Below are positions 1 through 8,852 of a DNA stretch of 51,532 bases, one piece after another. Source of the stretch: DASPSR01 sp035498715 (GTDB lineage: Bacteria; Nitrospirota; UBA9217). Positions within the stretch are counted from its first letter, which is position 1, and each line of letters opens with the position of its first letter. The notes below the pieces were generated by a model. The model did no database searches, was not told where the DNA came from, and saw only the letters and a program-made list of their open reading frames with translations. The stretch lies in contig DATJZV010000153.1 in NCBI GenBank assembly GCA_035498715.1, positions 1 to 51,532 of the forward strand. Direction: 5' to 3'. Made by a program: the position numbers and the translations under genes.

Positions 1-276
1 AACGTTGCACTTCAGGTGATGGCCACGGGAGGAATGTACCTCGGAGGAGGCATTGCCCCGAAGATCATCTGGAAACTGAACGATGGGACGTTCATGAAAG
101 CCTTCACGGATAAAGGGCGACTGTCCGGCCTAGCCGAGCGCATTCCGGTAAAGGTTATTATGAACGATCAGGCCGCTTTGCTCGGTGCCGCCGCACATGC
201 GTCAGATCTGCTCAAGAAGGGTGAAGCGTGTCTACTGGATCATTCCTGTACGATCCACCCTCAAGCACGGGCATGA
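1..276 (+). CDS. glk: glucokinase, C-terminal part (cut by window edge)
   Basis: The frame is open from base 1 and ends at TGA 274-276, giving the last 91 residues. They contain the glucokinase C-terminal pattern: GGMYLGGGIAPK, then a segment ending in RIPVKVIMNDQAALLGAA, which in this family closes the ATP-binding lobe. The enzyme phosphorylates glucose to glucose-6-phosphate in the cytoplasm. It lies on the same strand as the downstream glucosidase and zwf/pgl/gnd genes, which supports a role in feeding the pentose phosphate pathway. The N-terminal substrate and ATP motifs are outside the window. The last 15 or so residues after the conserved Ala-rich helix look unconserved. Confidence 0.85.
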   Translation, partial: NVALQVMATGGMYLGGGIAPKIIWKLNDGTFMKAFTDKGRLSGLAERIPVKVIMNDQAALLGAAAHASDLLKKGEACLLDHSCTIHPQARA

Positions 277-442
277 TATTGTTTATTGCAACCCGAATCA
301 TGCCGATTGTAAACGGATTTATATCCTTGTAGCGAATCAATAATTTACAAGAAGTATGGCAGAAAGCAATGGCTGTGGTAGAATTTAAATACGCTGCATA
401 GCATATCTGGTGAAATGGAACATCGTGTCAGGGAGGTATCTT

Positions 443-1354
443 ATGTTGAATAATTACTTTGTCACGAATCTTTTTAGATCCTTATTTATTGCCGGCATGC
501 TCTTTCCCATAGGGCAAAGCCAAGCCTATGCTCAGAACAGCGGAATGAACGAACATCAGGATATGCAGCACATGCACACTATGAGTGGAGAAGAGATAAT
601 TGCAGACATCAAAACTGATCCGGAACGCATTAAAGTAGGAAGCTTAACGAATATTGTGTTTTCGATTAAAGATCACGGAGGAAAACCGATACAAGAACTT
701 TCCATCCATCATGATCGTATTTTACATGTGATAATCGCGAGCCAGGATTTCAGCGTATTTGCGCACATTCATCCGGAGGATTTTGGTCCTATAACCCCTG
801 AGATGAAAAAGTTCGCCAGATACCCGGTACGATTTACGTTTCCAAAAGCAGGGCGTTACATCATTGCAATCGACTTTGCAGTGCAAGAGCAGCTGATTTC
901 CAAGCATTTTCTCATTGATGTTGCAGGTGCACCTAAAATGGAATTTCCTTCGCGGGATCTGTCCCGAGACAAAAAGTTCGGAGACCTCGATGTAACTCTC
1001 GCATCCATGCCTGAACGCATCATGGCAGGGAAAGAAGTGGTGCTAAGCTGCCTCTTCAGGAAAAACGGGGAATCCGTTACTGACCTTGAACCCTATCTTT
1101 CGGCACCCATGCATCTTGCGATAATCTCGAATGACCTGACGCATTTTATGCACACGCATGGTGAAGTGCCGGGAATGTCATCCATGGGTCACGACGCACA
1201 TCACATGCAGATGAAGATGGCAGTTCCTGATAAGTTTGGTCCTACGGTTGAAATTCACGTCGTTTTCCCGGTGAAAGGCTTATACCAGATCTTTGGACAG
1301 GTAGGGCACCAAGGCAAGGTAATTGTCATAAGCTTTATGGTCGAGGTAGAATAA
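443..1354 (+). CDS. secreted Met/His-rich protein with two tandem YtkA-like domains
   Basis: A 303-residue protein. I chose ATG 443 because GGGAGG lies 7 bases upstream and it begins a signal peptide (hydrophobic stretch at about residues 10-25, cleavage near AYA-QN); the ATG at 410 has neither. After a Met/His-rich linker (HQDMQHMHTM) come two similar beta-sandwich units, about residues 50-165 and 175-300. Each has a PERI motif near its start, an H-x-x-x-I-x-x-x-D core followed by a His cluster (VFAHIHPE in the first, FMHTHGE in the second), and an FP..G-Y/R strand near its end. The second unit also carries an HDAHHMQMKM insert. The Met/His content suggests periplasmic copper binding. That is inference, consistent with the cus efflux genes 15 kb away. 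No exact family name is claimed. Confidence 0.7.
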   Translation: MLNNYFVTNLFRSLFIAGMLFPIGQSQAYAQNSGMNEHQDMQHMHTMSGEEIIADIKTDPERIKVGSLTNIVFSIKDHGGKPIQELSIHHDRILHVIIASQDFSVFAHIHPEDFGPITPEMKKFARYPVRFTFPKAGRYIIAIDFAVQEQLISKHFLIDVAGAPKMEFPSRDLSRDKKFGDLDVTLASMPERIMAGKEVVLSCLFRKNGESVTDLEPYLSAPMHLAIISNDLTHFMHTHGEVPGMSSMGHDAHHMQMKMAVPDKFGPTVEIHVVFPVKGLYQIFGQVGHQGKVIVISFMVEVE

Positions 1355-1533
1355 GAAATGTTTCGTTCATGTACTCACAAGTACAGCGCGTAACATGGTT
1401 GCAGACTCCAAAAGACCTGAAAAACGACAACGTTACCGTCAATCATTAATATTTGCGCCTCATATGAATCGCGGATATTCGGTAGGTATTTTCCGCCGGA
1501 AATCATGCATCGATGATGCGGTAGAGGTACGCC

Positions 1534-2154
1534 ATGTCTACAACAACGATATCCACGCTATTTCTCGATATCGGAGGTGTTTTACTGACGAACGGTTGGG
1601 ACCGGAGCGCTCGCAAGAGCGCGGCTGAGAAGTTCAATCTGGACCTTGCTGAGATGGACGAGCGTCACCACTTGACGTTCGATACGTATGAAGAGGGGAA
1701 GTTGAGTCTCGATGAATATTTGTCCAGGGTCGTCTTCTACGAAGATCGGTCCTTCTCGCAGGACGATTTCAGGAACTTTATGTTCGACCAATCCCGGCCC
1801 TATCCCGAGATGCTCGAACTGGTGCGCAGCATCAAAGCCCGTTACGGTCTCAAGATAGCGGCGGTGAACAATGAAGGAATAGAACTTTCGATCCACCGGA
1901 TACGGAAATTCAATCTCACTTCCTTCATTGACTGTTTTGTTTCATCCTGTTTCGTTCACTACCGTAAGCCTGATACCGATATCTACCGCGTTGCCCTGGA
2001 TATCACCCAGGCGTCGCCACAGCAGGTGGTGTATATCGATGATCGGGCGATGTTCGTGGAAGTGGCACGCGGGCTGGGGATGCACGGTATCCATCATAAC
2101 GATCTTGAAACTACGAAGGCAGCGCTGGGATCGTTCGGACTTTTGTTGCCCTAA
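1534..2154 (+). CDS. HAD-superfamily hydrolase (HAD-IA, phosphatase-like)
   Basis: A 206-residue soluble protein with the HAD motifs in order: motif I FLDIGGVLL (nucleophile Asp at residue 12, second acid replaced by Gly as in many HAD-IA members), an alpha-helical cap, motif II in AAVNNEG, motif III Lys in YRKPD, and motif IV VYIDD. It most resembles the epoxide-hydrolase-N-terminal/haloacid-dehalogenase-like phosphatase subgroup. Substrate is unknown; a sugar phosphate would suit the neighbourhood. The gene ends 43 bases before the flavoprotein gene and is probably cotranscribed with it. Confidence 0.8.
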   Translation: MSTTTISTLFLDIGGVLLTNGWDRSARKSAAEKFNLDLAEMDERHHLTFDTYEEGKLSLDEYLSRVVFYEDRSFSQDDFRNFMFDQSRPYPEMLELVRSIKARYGLKIAAVNNEGIELSIHRIRKFNLTSFIDCFVSSCFVHYRKPDTDIYRVALDITQASPQQVVYIDDRAMFVEVARGLGMHGIHHNDLETTKAALGSFGLLLP

Positions 2155-2197
2155 TGCATGCACCACGGATCGTCGCAGTGACGAAAGGCGGAACAGC

Positions 2198-3724
2198 ATG
2201 GAAGCAAAACCGCTCGTTTTGCCAGAGGACGAAAACAATCGTAAGCTTATAAAGAATGCACATCCGTCCGCTTGGAGAAATCCTGACCCTTCTTCCCGGT
2301 ACAATCTTGTCGTGATCGGCGCGGGAACAGCCGGGCTGGTCACTGCCGCAGGGGCGGCAGGGCTGGGTGCAAAGGTCGCGCTCATCGAACGGCATCTTAT
2401 GGGAGGTGATTGCCTGAACGTCGGATGTGTGCCGTCCAAGGGGATCATCAGGGCGGGCCGCGCTGTCTATGATGTCAAGACAGCGGACAAGTTCGGGGTG
2501 ACCTGCGGAGCGAACGTATCTATCGATTTCGCAAAGGCAATGGAACGGATGCGGCGCATCAGGGCAGGTATCAGCGACCATGATTCCGTCGAGCGATTCA
2601 GTAAAGAGCTTGGAATTGATGTGTTCCTTGGCCAAGGGAAGTTTGTTGGTCCCGATAGCATTGAGGTAGAAGGAAGACGACTCCGGTTCAAAAAGGCGGC
2701 GATATGCACCGGCGCACGTGCCGTTGCTCCTCATGTCCCGGGTATCGAGGAAACGGGCTATCTAACGAACGAAACCGTTTTCTGGCTGACGGAATTGCCT
2801 CGCAGTCTTGCTGTCATAGGCGGTGGACCGATCGGATGCGAACTGGCCCAGACGTTTGCGCGGATGGGGAGCCAGGTCACCATTCTCCAGCGGAGCGGAC
2901 ATGTCCTCCCCAGGGAAGATGCCGACGCAGCTGAAGTCGTTCACAGGGCTCTTACACGGGATGGGATTGCGCTTCGACTGCAGGCGAAGATCCTCGGAGT
3001 CGAGAAGAGAGTGAGAGAGAAGATCGTCATTGTTGAAGAGGACGGAAGAACCGCCGCATTGGCTGTCGATGAGATCTTAGTCGGCGTCGGCAGGGCCCCC
3101 AATGTTGAAGGACTCGATCTTGAGAAAGCGGGCATAGCCTACGATCATGATGAGGGCGTGAAGGTGAATGACCGGCTCCAGACATCGAACCCGCGCGTAT
3201 TCGCGGCAGGAGATATCTGCTTTCCCTACAAGTTCACCCATACGGCTGACGCGCTGGCGCGCATCGTGATCGCCAATGCGCTGTTTATGGCTAAACAGAA
3301 GGCATCGGCGCTCGTCATCCCGTGGTGTACATACACCGACCCGGAAGTGGCGCATGTGGGCATGTACGAGAAAGAAGCGAAGGAAAAGGGCATAGAGGTT
3401 CTGACCATTACGGTCCCGCTCGCCGAGGTCGACCGCGCGCTTCTTGACGGTGAAGCCGAGGGGTTCGCGCGGGTGCATTTGAAAAAAGGGAGCGATAAAT
3501 TACTTGGCGGCACCATTGTCGCCCGTCATGCCGGGGACATGATCAATGAGCTTTCACTTGCCATGACAGCAGGCCTCGGGCTCTCGGTGATCGGAAAGAC
3601 AATCCATCCCTATCCCACCCAGGCAGAGGCGATAAAGAAATTGGCGGATGCCTACAGCAGGACGAAACTCACGCCGTTCATCAAGAGGTTGTTCTCCGCC
3701 TGGTTGAGGTGGCAGCGGCAGTAG
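2198..3724 (+). CDS. MerA-like pyridine nucleotide-disulfide oxidoreductase
   Basis: A 508-residue protein. ATG 2198, behind GAAAGGCGG, is the start; the frame is open further upstream but would overlap the HAD gene. It has an FAD-binding Rossmann motif (VIGAGTAGLVTAAGAA, about residues 40-55), the redox-active disulfide GGDCLNVGCVPSK, an NAD(P)H-binding GGGPIGCELAQ at about 210, the second FAD motif VFAAGDIC, and a C-terminal dimerisation domain with HPYPTQAEA. It lacks the N-terminal heavy-metal-binding domain of true MerA and the C-terminal vicinal Cys pair used to bind mercury, so mercury reduction is unlikely. Family members of this kind are often annotated as mercuric reductase and occur beside TVP38/TMEM64 membrane proteins, one of which lies about 2.8 kb downstream. 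Substrate unknown. Confidence 0.85.
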   Translation: MEAKPLVLPEDENNRKLIKNAHPSAWRNPDPSSRYNLVVIGAGTAGLVTAAGAAGLGAKVALIERHLMGGDCLNVGCVPSKGIIRAGRAVYDVKTADKFGVTCGANVSIDFAKAMERMRRIRAGISDHDSVERFSKELGIDVFLGQGKFVGPDSIEVEGRRLRFKKAAICTGARAVAPHVPGIEETGYLTNETVFWLTELPRSLAVIGGGPIGCELAQTFARMGSQVTILQRSGHVLPREDADAAEVVHRALTRDGIALRLQAKILGVEKRVREKIVIVEEDGRTAALAVDEILVGVGRAPNVEGLDLEKAGIAYDHDEGVKVNDRLQTSNPRVFAAGDICFPYKFTHTADALARIVIANALFMAKQKASALVIPWCTYTDPEVAHVGMYEKEAKEKGIEVLTITVPLAEVDRALLDGEAEGFARVHLKKGSDKLLGGTIVARHAGDMINELSLAMTAGLGLSVIGKTIHPYPTQAEAIKKLADAYSRTKLTPFIKRLFSAWLRWQRQ

Positions 3725-3809
3725 CAATCCCTTATGTATGATACGCTGAAGTGACGGAAAGGAATCGCATACGGGTCGTTTTGTCCAAAGCGCTGAGCAA
3801 ATTGTGAAG

Positions 3810-6461
3810 ATGAATATGAGTAAAGAAACCGCCGAAAACAGAAGACTTGCAGACAACATGGCACATAGGGTCTTCTGGAAAAAGTGGGGGCCATACCTGA
3901 GCGAGCGCCAGTGGGGGACCGTGCGCGAAGATTACAGCGAGGAAGGCAAAGCCTGGGAGTATTTCCCTCATGACCACGCGCGCTCGCGCGTATACCGGTG
4001 GGGCGAGGACGGCCTGGCAGGCATTTCCGACATCAACCAGAACCTCTGTTTCGCCCTTGCCCTTTGGAACGGGAAGGACCCCATCCTTAAGGAAAGGCTT
4101 TTTGGCTTGAACAGCCATGAAGGAAACCACGGGGAAGATGTCAAGGAACTCTACTATTATCTCGACAACACGCCGACCCATTCCTACATGAAGTACCTGT
4201 ACAAGTATCCGCAGGAGGAGTTCCCCTATGAGGAGCTTATTGAAACGAATAGAAAGAGAAAGCGGCTCGACCCCGAGTATGAAATCATGGAAACGGGTGC
4301 GTTCGCTGATAATAAATACTTCGATGTGTTCATCGAGTATGCAAAAGCAGACCATGACGACATCCTGATCAAGATCAGTATCTTCAATCGCGGAAGGGAC
4401 CGGGCCGCTATCACGGTCATGCCGACCTTGTGGTTCAGGAATACTTGGGCCTTTGGCAAGATAAAGAAAAAGCCCGATATTAAGTCGAGTGATGCTGAAA
4501 CAAGGTGGAACGCACTGGAATGTATCCATGAAGAGATGGGGGAGATTCTATTCTATAGCGAACAGAGCGACCTTGTATTGTTCACGGAAAATGATACCAA
4601 TACGGATAAGCTCTTTCAGTTGCCCAATCCGTCACCCTATGTCAAGGACTCATTTCACGATGCGGTCATCAATAATGATTTTGGCTTGTTCAAAAACAAG
4701 AAAAACGGCACGAAAAGCGTTATCGTATATCGATTAAATCTGGCAGGGGGAAAGCCGAGCATCATAAAACTGCGCCTCAGAAGCAAAAAGATCGAACAAA
4801 ATCCCTTCGGCAAGGAATTCGAGGACATCTTCGACCAGAGGCTCGCAGAGGCGGACGAGTTCTACTCTCAATTCACTCCTGCGAACCCGGTCGGCGACGT
4901 CGTCCCGGTGCAGCGTCAGGCCTTTGCGGGACTGCTCTGGAACAAGCAATATTACAATTACGAGATCGACACATGGCTGAACGGAGATCCGGGGCAGCCT
5001 CCTCCTCCGGAGAGCAGAAAAAAAGGGAGGAACAGCGATTGGAAATACCTGTTCAACAGGGATGTGATCTCCATGCCGGATAAGTGGGAATATCCCTGGT
5101 ATGCCAGCTGGGACCTGGCGTTCCATTGCGTCCCCCTCGCCATGATTGACGCTGACTTTGCGAAGAAACAGCTCATACTCTTTTTGCGCGAATGGTACAT
5201 GCACCCAAGCGGCCAGCTCCCAGCCTATGAATGGAACCTTGGCGAAGTTAACCCTCCCGTACAGGGATGGGCAGCGCTGAAAGTTTACCAGATCGAAAAG
5301 GAGCAAACTGGCAAGGGCGATATCCTGTTTCTCAAAAAGATGTTTTTGAAACTCGTGCTCAATTTTACCTGGTGGGTCAACCGGAAGGACTCGGAAGGGA
5401 ACAACATATTCCAGGGAGGATACCTGGGCCTGGACAATATCGGCGCCTTTGACCGCAGCAAACCTCTTCCCGGGGGCGGCTATATGGAACAGGCCGACGG
5501 CACTAGCTGGATGGCCATGTATGCGCTAAGCCTGATGGATATGGCGCTTGAGATCGCACAAGAAGACGATGCCTTTGAAGATGTGGCGTCCAAGTTCTAC
5601 GAGCATTTCGTCCATATAGCGGAGTCCTTGAACCAGTTCGGAGAGCAGGGGCTGTGGAACGAGGAGGACGGGTTCTACTACGATGCCCTGCGTATGCCTG
5701 ACGGAAGCACGCTCCCGCTCAAGGTTCGCTCACTGGTGGGCCTGACATCGCTCCTGGCGGTCTCCGTCATCGGGAACGACGTCCTTGCGCGGATGAAGGG
5801 ATTCAAAAAGAGGATGGATTGGTTCAGACATAACCGGGAGGACCTGAGGAAATGTATGGTGGTCGAGGATTTCAGGGAAGAGCAGAATCTCCTGCTCTCT
5901 CTCGTCCCGAAAGAGAGACTGATTAGGATACTTCAGAAGATGTTCGACGAAAGCGAATTCCTATCGCCGGGAGGAATTAGGTCGATTTCCAAATACCATA
6001 AGGACCATCCCTTCGTGCTACGGCTTGACGGCAATGAGTACCGTGTCGATTATGAGCCGGCCGAGTCGAGAACGGATCTGTTCGGCGGCAACTCGAACTG
6101 GCGAGGCCCGATCTGGATCCCCATCAATTACCTCTTTATCGAAGCACTCAAGAAGTATTATCGTTATTACGGCGATTCCTTGAAAATCGAGTACCCGACG
6201 GGTTCCGGCTCCAGCATGAACCTCATGGAAGTTGCGGTAAAATTGTCCCAGCGTGTGACGGGCATCTTCGTGAAGGACGAGAAGGGAAAGCGGTTCGTCC
6301 ATGGTGAAGAAAGGAGATATCAGGAGGATCCGAACTTCAGGGAACTCGTCCACTTTTATGAGTATTACAACGGCGAGACCTGCATGGGGTTAGGTGCGAG
6401 CCACCAGACGGGGTGGACAGCGCTCGTGGCGGAAATGATCCAGTGGTGCTGGTGTGACTAG
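3810..6461 (+). CDS. GH63/MGH1-like glucosidase
   Basis: An 883-residue cytoplasmic protein with no signal peptide. GTG 3804, ATG 3810 and ATG 3816 are all possible starts; no strong ribosome site separates them. The N-terminal half begins with the family signature around GTVREDYSEEGKAWEYFPHDHARSR (positions 3915-3989) and RWGEDGLAGISD. The C-terminal half is an (alpha/alpha)6 catalytic barrel with YASWDLAFHC, QADGTSWMA and NSNWRGPIWIPINYL, which carry the conserved Asp/Glu residues of the MGH1-like fold. Family members release glucose from short alpha-glucosides; the exact substrate cannot be read from sequence. Position between glucokinase and the pentose phosphate genes suggests it supplies free glucose. 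Confidence 0.85.
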   Translation: MNMSKETAENRRLADNMAHRVFWKKWGPYLSERQWGTVREDYSEEGKAWEYFPHDHARSRVYRWGEDGLAGISDINQNLCFALALWNGKDPILKERLFGLNSHEGNHGEDVKELYYYLDNTPTHSYMKYLYKYPQEEFPYEELIETNRKRKRLDPEYEIMETGAFADNKYFDVFIEYAKADHDDILIKISIFNRGRDRAAITVMPTLWFRNTWAFGKIKKKPDIKSSDAETRWNALECIHEEMGEILFYSEQSDLVLFTENDTNTDKLFQLPNPSPYVKDSFHDAVINNDFGLFKNKKNGTKSVIVYRLNLAGGKPSIIKLRLRSKKIEQNPFGKEFEDIFDQRLAEADEFYSQFTPANPVGDVVPVQRQAFAGLLWNKQYYNYEIDTWLNGDPGQPPPPESRKKGRNSDWKYLFNRDVISMPDKWEYPWYASWDLAFHCVPLAMIDADFAKKQLILFLREWYMHPSGQLPAYEWNLGEVNPPVQGWAALKVYQIEKEQTGKGDILFLKKMFLKLVLNFTWWVNRKDSEGNNIFQGGYLGLDNIGAFDRSKPLPGGGYMEQADGTSWMAMYALSLMDMALEIAQEDDAFEDVASKFYEHFVHIAESLNQFGEQGLWNEEDGFYYDALRMPDGSTLPLKVRSLVGLTSLLAVSVIGNDVLARMKGFKKRMDWFRHNREDLRKCMVVEDFREEQNLLLSLVPKERLIRILQKMFDESEFLSPGGIRSISKYHKDHPFVLRLDGNEYRVDYEPAESRTDLFGGNSNWRGPIWIPINYLFIEALKKYYRYYGDSLKIEYPTGSGSSMNLMEVAVKLSQRVTGIFVKDEKGKRFVHGEERRYQEDPNFRELVHFYEYYNGETCMGLGASHQTGWTALVAEMIQWCWCD

Positions 6462-6491
6462 CGGGCTTGGCCGGGACAGATCAGGAAAACC

Positions 6492-7274
6492 ATGGAACCG
6501 TTACTTAAAGACGGCCTGATATCGAGAAGGGATGTCGTTTCTTTCGGATTAGGGACGTGGATGCATGGCAAGAGAGAACGCCATCCCAGGAAAAAGAATG
6601 CCATGAATGGAAAAAGAATCATTATATTCATCATGATTTCACTCCTGATCGCTCTCTTCTTTTACTTTGACCTGGGGAGATATCTTACATTGGCATCATT
6701 AAAAGCAAATCGGGACGCCCTTGTTCAGTTTTACGCTAACCATCGGTATGCCATGGTTACAATTTTCATTACGGTCTATATCATACAAACCGCACTTTCC
6801 CTTCCCGGCGCAGCGGCGCTTTCGCTCGCTGCAGGTGCTGTGTTCGGAGCCGTCATGGGGACTGTGTTCGTGAATATCGGCGCAACGGTTGGTGCCACTC
6901 TTGCGTTCCTCGTTGCCCGATATCTGTTCCATGATGCCCTCCAAAATAAATTCGGACCGCGGCTCGACAAAATTAACAGGGAACTGGAAAAAGCGGGGCT
7001 CAACTACCTCATATTTCTTCGTCTGGTGCCGGTGTTCCCCTTCTTTCTCATAAATCTGGGCGCTGGATTGACCACCATGCCCCTGCGCACTTTTTTTCTT
7101 GGCACTATGGTCGGCATTATCCCCGGCAGCTTTGTATTCTGCAACGCGGGCGCTAGCCTCGCCACGATCGTGAGTATAAGCGAGGTCGCATCTCCCAGAG
7201 TGCTCGGGGCATTTGCTCTTTTGGGGCTGTTTGCTCTTGTCCCGGTTATTTATAAAAAAGTTGTACGAAAATAG
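6492..7274 (+). CDS. TVP38/TMEM64 (DedA-like) family membrane protein
   Basis: A 260-residue integral membrane protein. ATG 6492 has an AGGAAA 7 bases upstream; ATG 6603 (MNGKRIIIF) is an alternative that starts right at the first transmembrane helix. Hydrophobic segments follow at about residues 43-62, 85-130 and 175-255. The SNARE-associated/VTT domain signature is present: LPGAAALSLAAGAVFG, then GATVGATLAFLVARY, and FLRLVPVFPFFLINLGAG with Arg and Pro in the re-entrant loop. These proteins act in lipid handling or polyprenyl-phosphate transport in relatives; the role here is not known. It sits 30 bases after the glucosidase gene. Confidence 0.85.
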   Translation: MEPLLKDGLISRRDVVSFGLGTWMHGKRERHPRKKNAMNGKRIIIFIMISLLIALFFYFDLGRYLTLASLKANRDALVQFYANHRYAMVTIFITVYIIQTALSLPGAAALSLAAGAVFGAVMGTVFVNIGATVGATLAFLVARYLFHDALQNKFGPRLDKINRELEKAGLNYLIFLRLVPVFPFFLINLGAGLTTMPLRTFFLGTMVGIIPGSFVFCNAGASLATIVSISEVASPRVLGAFALLGLFALVPVIYKKVVRK

Positions 7275-7375
7275 GTGCAGGAGAAATGCGATAACTTAGA
7301 CAAAAGACATTCTAAACATGATAACATTAAACAAAAGGAGTAAATTGATATAAGAGAGTCGTAAGGTGAGAACGC

Positions 7376-7837
7376 ATGATTATTGCTCTTGGTGCAGACC
7401 ATGGTGGATTTCCTCTCAAGAAGATTCTTGCTGAATACCTCAGGGAACTCGGTCATACTGTGGATGATTTCGGGACCCACTCCGAGGATGCCGTCGACTA
7501 TCCGGATTATGCAAGAGCCGTGGCGCAGGCTATAAGGGACAACAATGCGGAGCGGGGAATATTGATTTGCGGCAGCGGCGTAGGCGCATGCGTGGCAGCT
7601 AACAAGTTTCCGGATATCCGTGCGGCGGTCTGTCATGATACCTTTTCCGCACACCAGGGGGTGGAAGACGATAATATGAACGTCCTCTGTCTCGGCGCGC
7701 GCGTCATAGGGCCTGAGCTAGCGAAGGAGATTATGCGTATATTTCTGTCGGCAACGTTCTCAGGTGCTGAACGTCACGTGCGAAGACTGGGGAAGATAGT
7801 GGATATTGAGAAAGAGTTCATGAAGAGAAACGGATAA
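7376..7837 (+). CDS. rpiB: ribose-5-phosphate isomerase B
   Basis: A 153-residue protein matching the usual RpiB length. It interconverts ribulose-5-phosphate and ribose-5-phosphate in the cytoplasm. Family landmarks are GADHGG at residues 6-11, the catalytic Cys65 in LICGSGVG, and the CHDTFSAHQGVEDDNMN substrate loop followed by LCLGARVIG. It starts the run rpiB-gnd-tal-zwf-pgl, all on the plus strand. The start ATG lies after GGTGAGAACGC, a weak ribosome site. Confidence 0.93.
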   Translation: MIIALGADHGGFPLKKILAEYLRELGHTVDDFGTHSEDAVDYPDYARAVAQAIRDNNAERGILICGSGVGACVAANKFPDIRAAVCHDTFSAHQGVEDDNMNVLCLGARVIGPELAKEIMRIFLSATFSGAERHVRRLGKIVDIEKEFMKRNG

Positions 7838-7943
7838 CTGTATTATATAATGGGATTTGCAGGGTATTTTTGATAGGAAACGACAAGGCAGGTCAAGGAA
7901 TCATTACAGTCCCGCCATCCCGTGAATAAAAAAAGAGGTAATT

Positions 7944-8843
7944 ATGAAACTCGGTTACATCGGTTTGGGCAAAATGGGCTACAACATGGTGGAGTTGCTT
8001 CTGGACAAAAAGTATGAAGTTGTTGTTTACGACAGGAGCGAGGATTCGGTGAAGGGGATCGCGCAGCGCGGTGCCCAGCCGGCGGATTCTGTGCGATCTC
8101 TTGTCTCGACGCTACCGCCTCCGAGGCTCGTCTGGATCATGGTTCCCCATAGCGCCGTTGACGATGTGCTGAAAGATCTCGTGCTGCTCCTTGCGAAGGG
8201 TGATACGGTAATCGACGGCGGCAATTCTCCCTACAGGGAATCGATGCGCCGGGCAAAGGATCTGGAAAGGAAAGGCATTGATTTCCTGGATGCCGGCGTG
8301 AGCGGCGGACCCGGCGGAGCTCGTGCCGGAGCCTGCATCATGGTCGGCGGCAAAGAAGCGGTTTTCCAAATGTATGAAAAGCTGTTCCGCGACCTCGCCG
8401 TCAAAAATGGCTACGCGTATATTGGAGGGGCAGGAGCAGGGCACTTCGTAAAGATGGTGCACAATGGGATCGAATACGGCATGATGCAGGCTCTGGCTGA
8501 AGGATTTGCAGTTATGAAGGCGTCGCCGTTTAACCTGAATCTGGAGAAGGTCGCAGACCTCTATAATCATCGAAGCGTCATAGAATCACGGCTTGTGGGG
8601 TGGCTCAAGAGCGCTTATGAGCAGTCCGGTCCGGAGTTAAAAGATATCTCCGGCTCGGTAGCACAGAGCGGGGAGGGGATGTGGACCGTCGACGCGGCCA
8701 AGGAGCTCGGTATCCCGGTACCCATCATCCAAGGCGCTCTCGACTTCCGTCTCCAGTCGCAGAAGAATCCGAGCTATACCGGCAAGGTCGTTTCCGCGCT
8801 GCGACACCAGTTCGGCGGTCATGAAGTGAAGAAAAAAAATTAA
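7944..8843 (+). CDS. gnd: 6-phosphogluconate dehydrogenase, decarboxylating (short form)
   Basis: A 299-residue enzyme of the short, YqeC/GndA-like class, compared with about 470 residues for E. coli Gnd. It oxidises and decarboxylates 6-phosphogluconate to ribulose-5-phosphate. Visible are the NAD(P)-binding GLGKMG (residues 7-12), DGGNSPYRES, the substrate loop GVSGGPGGARAG and the diagnostic KMVHNGIEYGMMQALAEG helix carrying the catalytic Lys. An AAAAAGAGG ribosome site precedes the ATG. The transaldolase gene follows 9 bases after its stop, so the two are almost certainly one transcript. Confidence 0.93.
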   Translation: MKLGYIGLGKMGYNMVELLLDKKYEVVVYDRSEDSVKGIAQRGAQPADSVRSLVSTLPPPRLVWIMVPHSAVDDVLKDLVLLLAKGDTVIDGGNSPYRESMRRAKDLERKGIDFLDAGVSGGPGGARAGACIMVGGKEAVFQMYEKLFRDLAVKNGYAYIGGAGAGHFVKMVHNGIEYGMMQALAEGFAVMKASPFNLNLEKVADLYNHRSVIESRLVGWLKSAYEQSGPELKDISGSVAQSGEGMWTVDAAKELGIPVPIIQGALDFRLQSQKNPSYTGKVVSALRHQFGGHEVKKKN

Positions 8844-8852
8844 GGAGCGCAT

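Noticed and set aside
1370..1385. TGTACT-CACA-AGTACA hairpin as terminator
   Set aside because: Short, AT-rich stem without a T-run; no evidence that it terminates transcription.
1395..1628. Plus-strand frame overlapping the HAD gene start
   Set aside because: It overlaps a well-supported gene in another phase, and its residues show no domain pattern.
1928..2197. Upstream extension of the MerA-like gene
   Set aside because: The frame is open but overlaps the HAD gene, and the family N-terminus begins after ATG 2198.
2198..3724. True mercuric reductase
   Set aside because: No heavy-metal-binding N-terminal domain and no C-terminal Cys pair; only the general oxidoreductase motifs are present.
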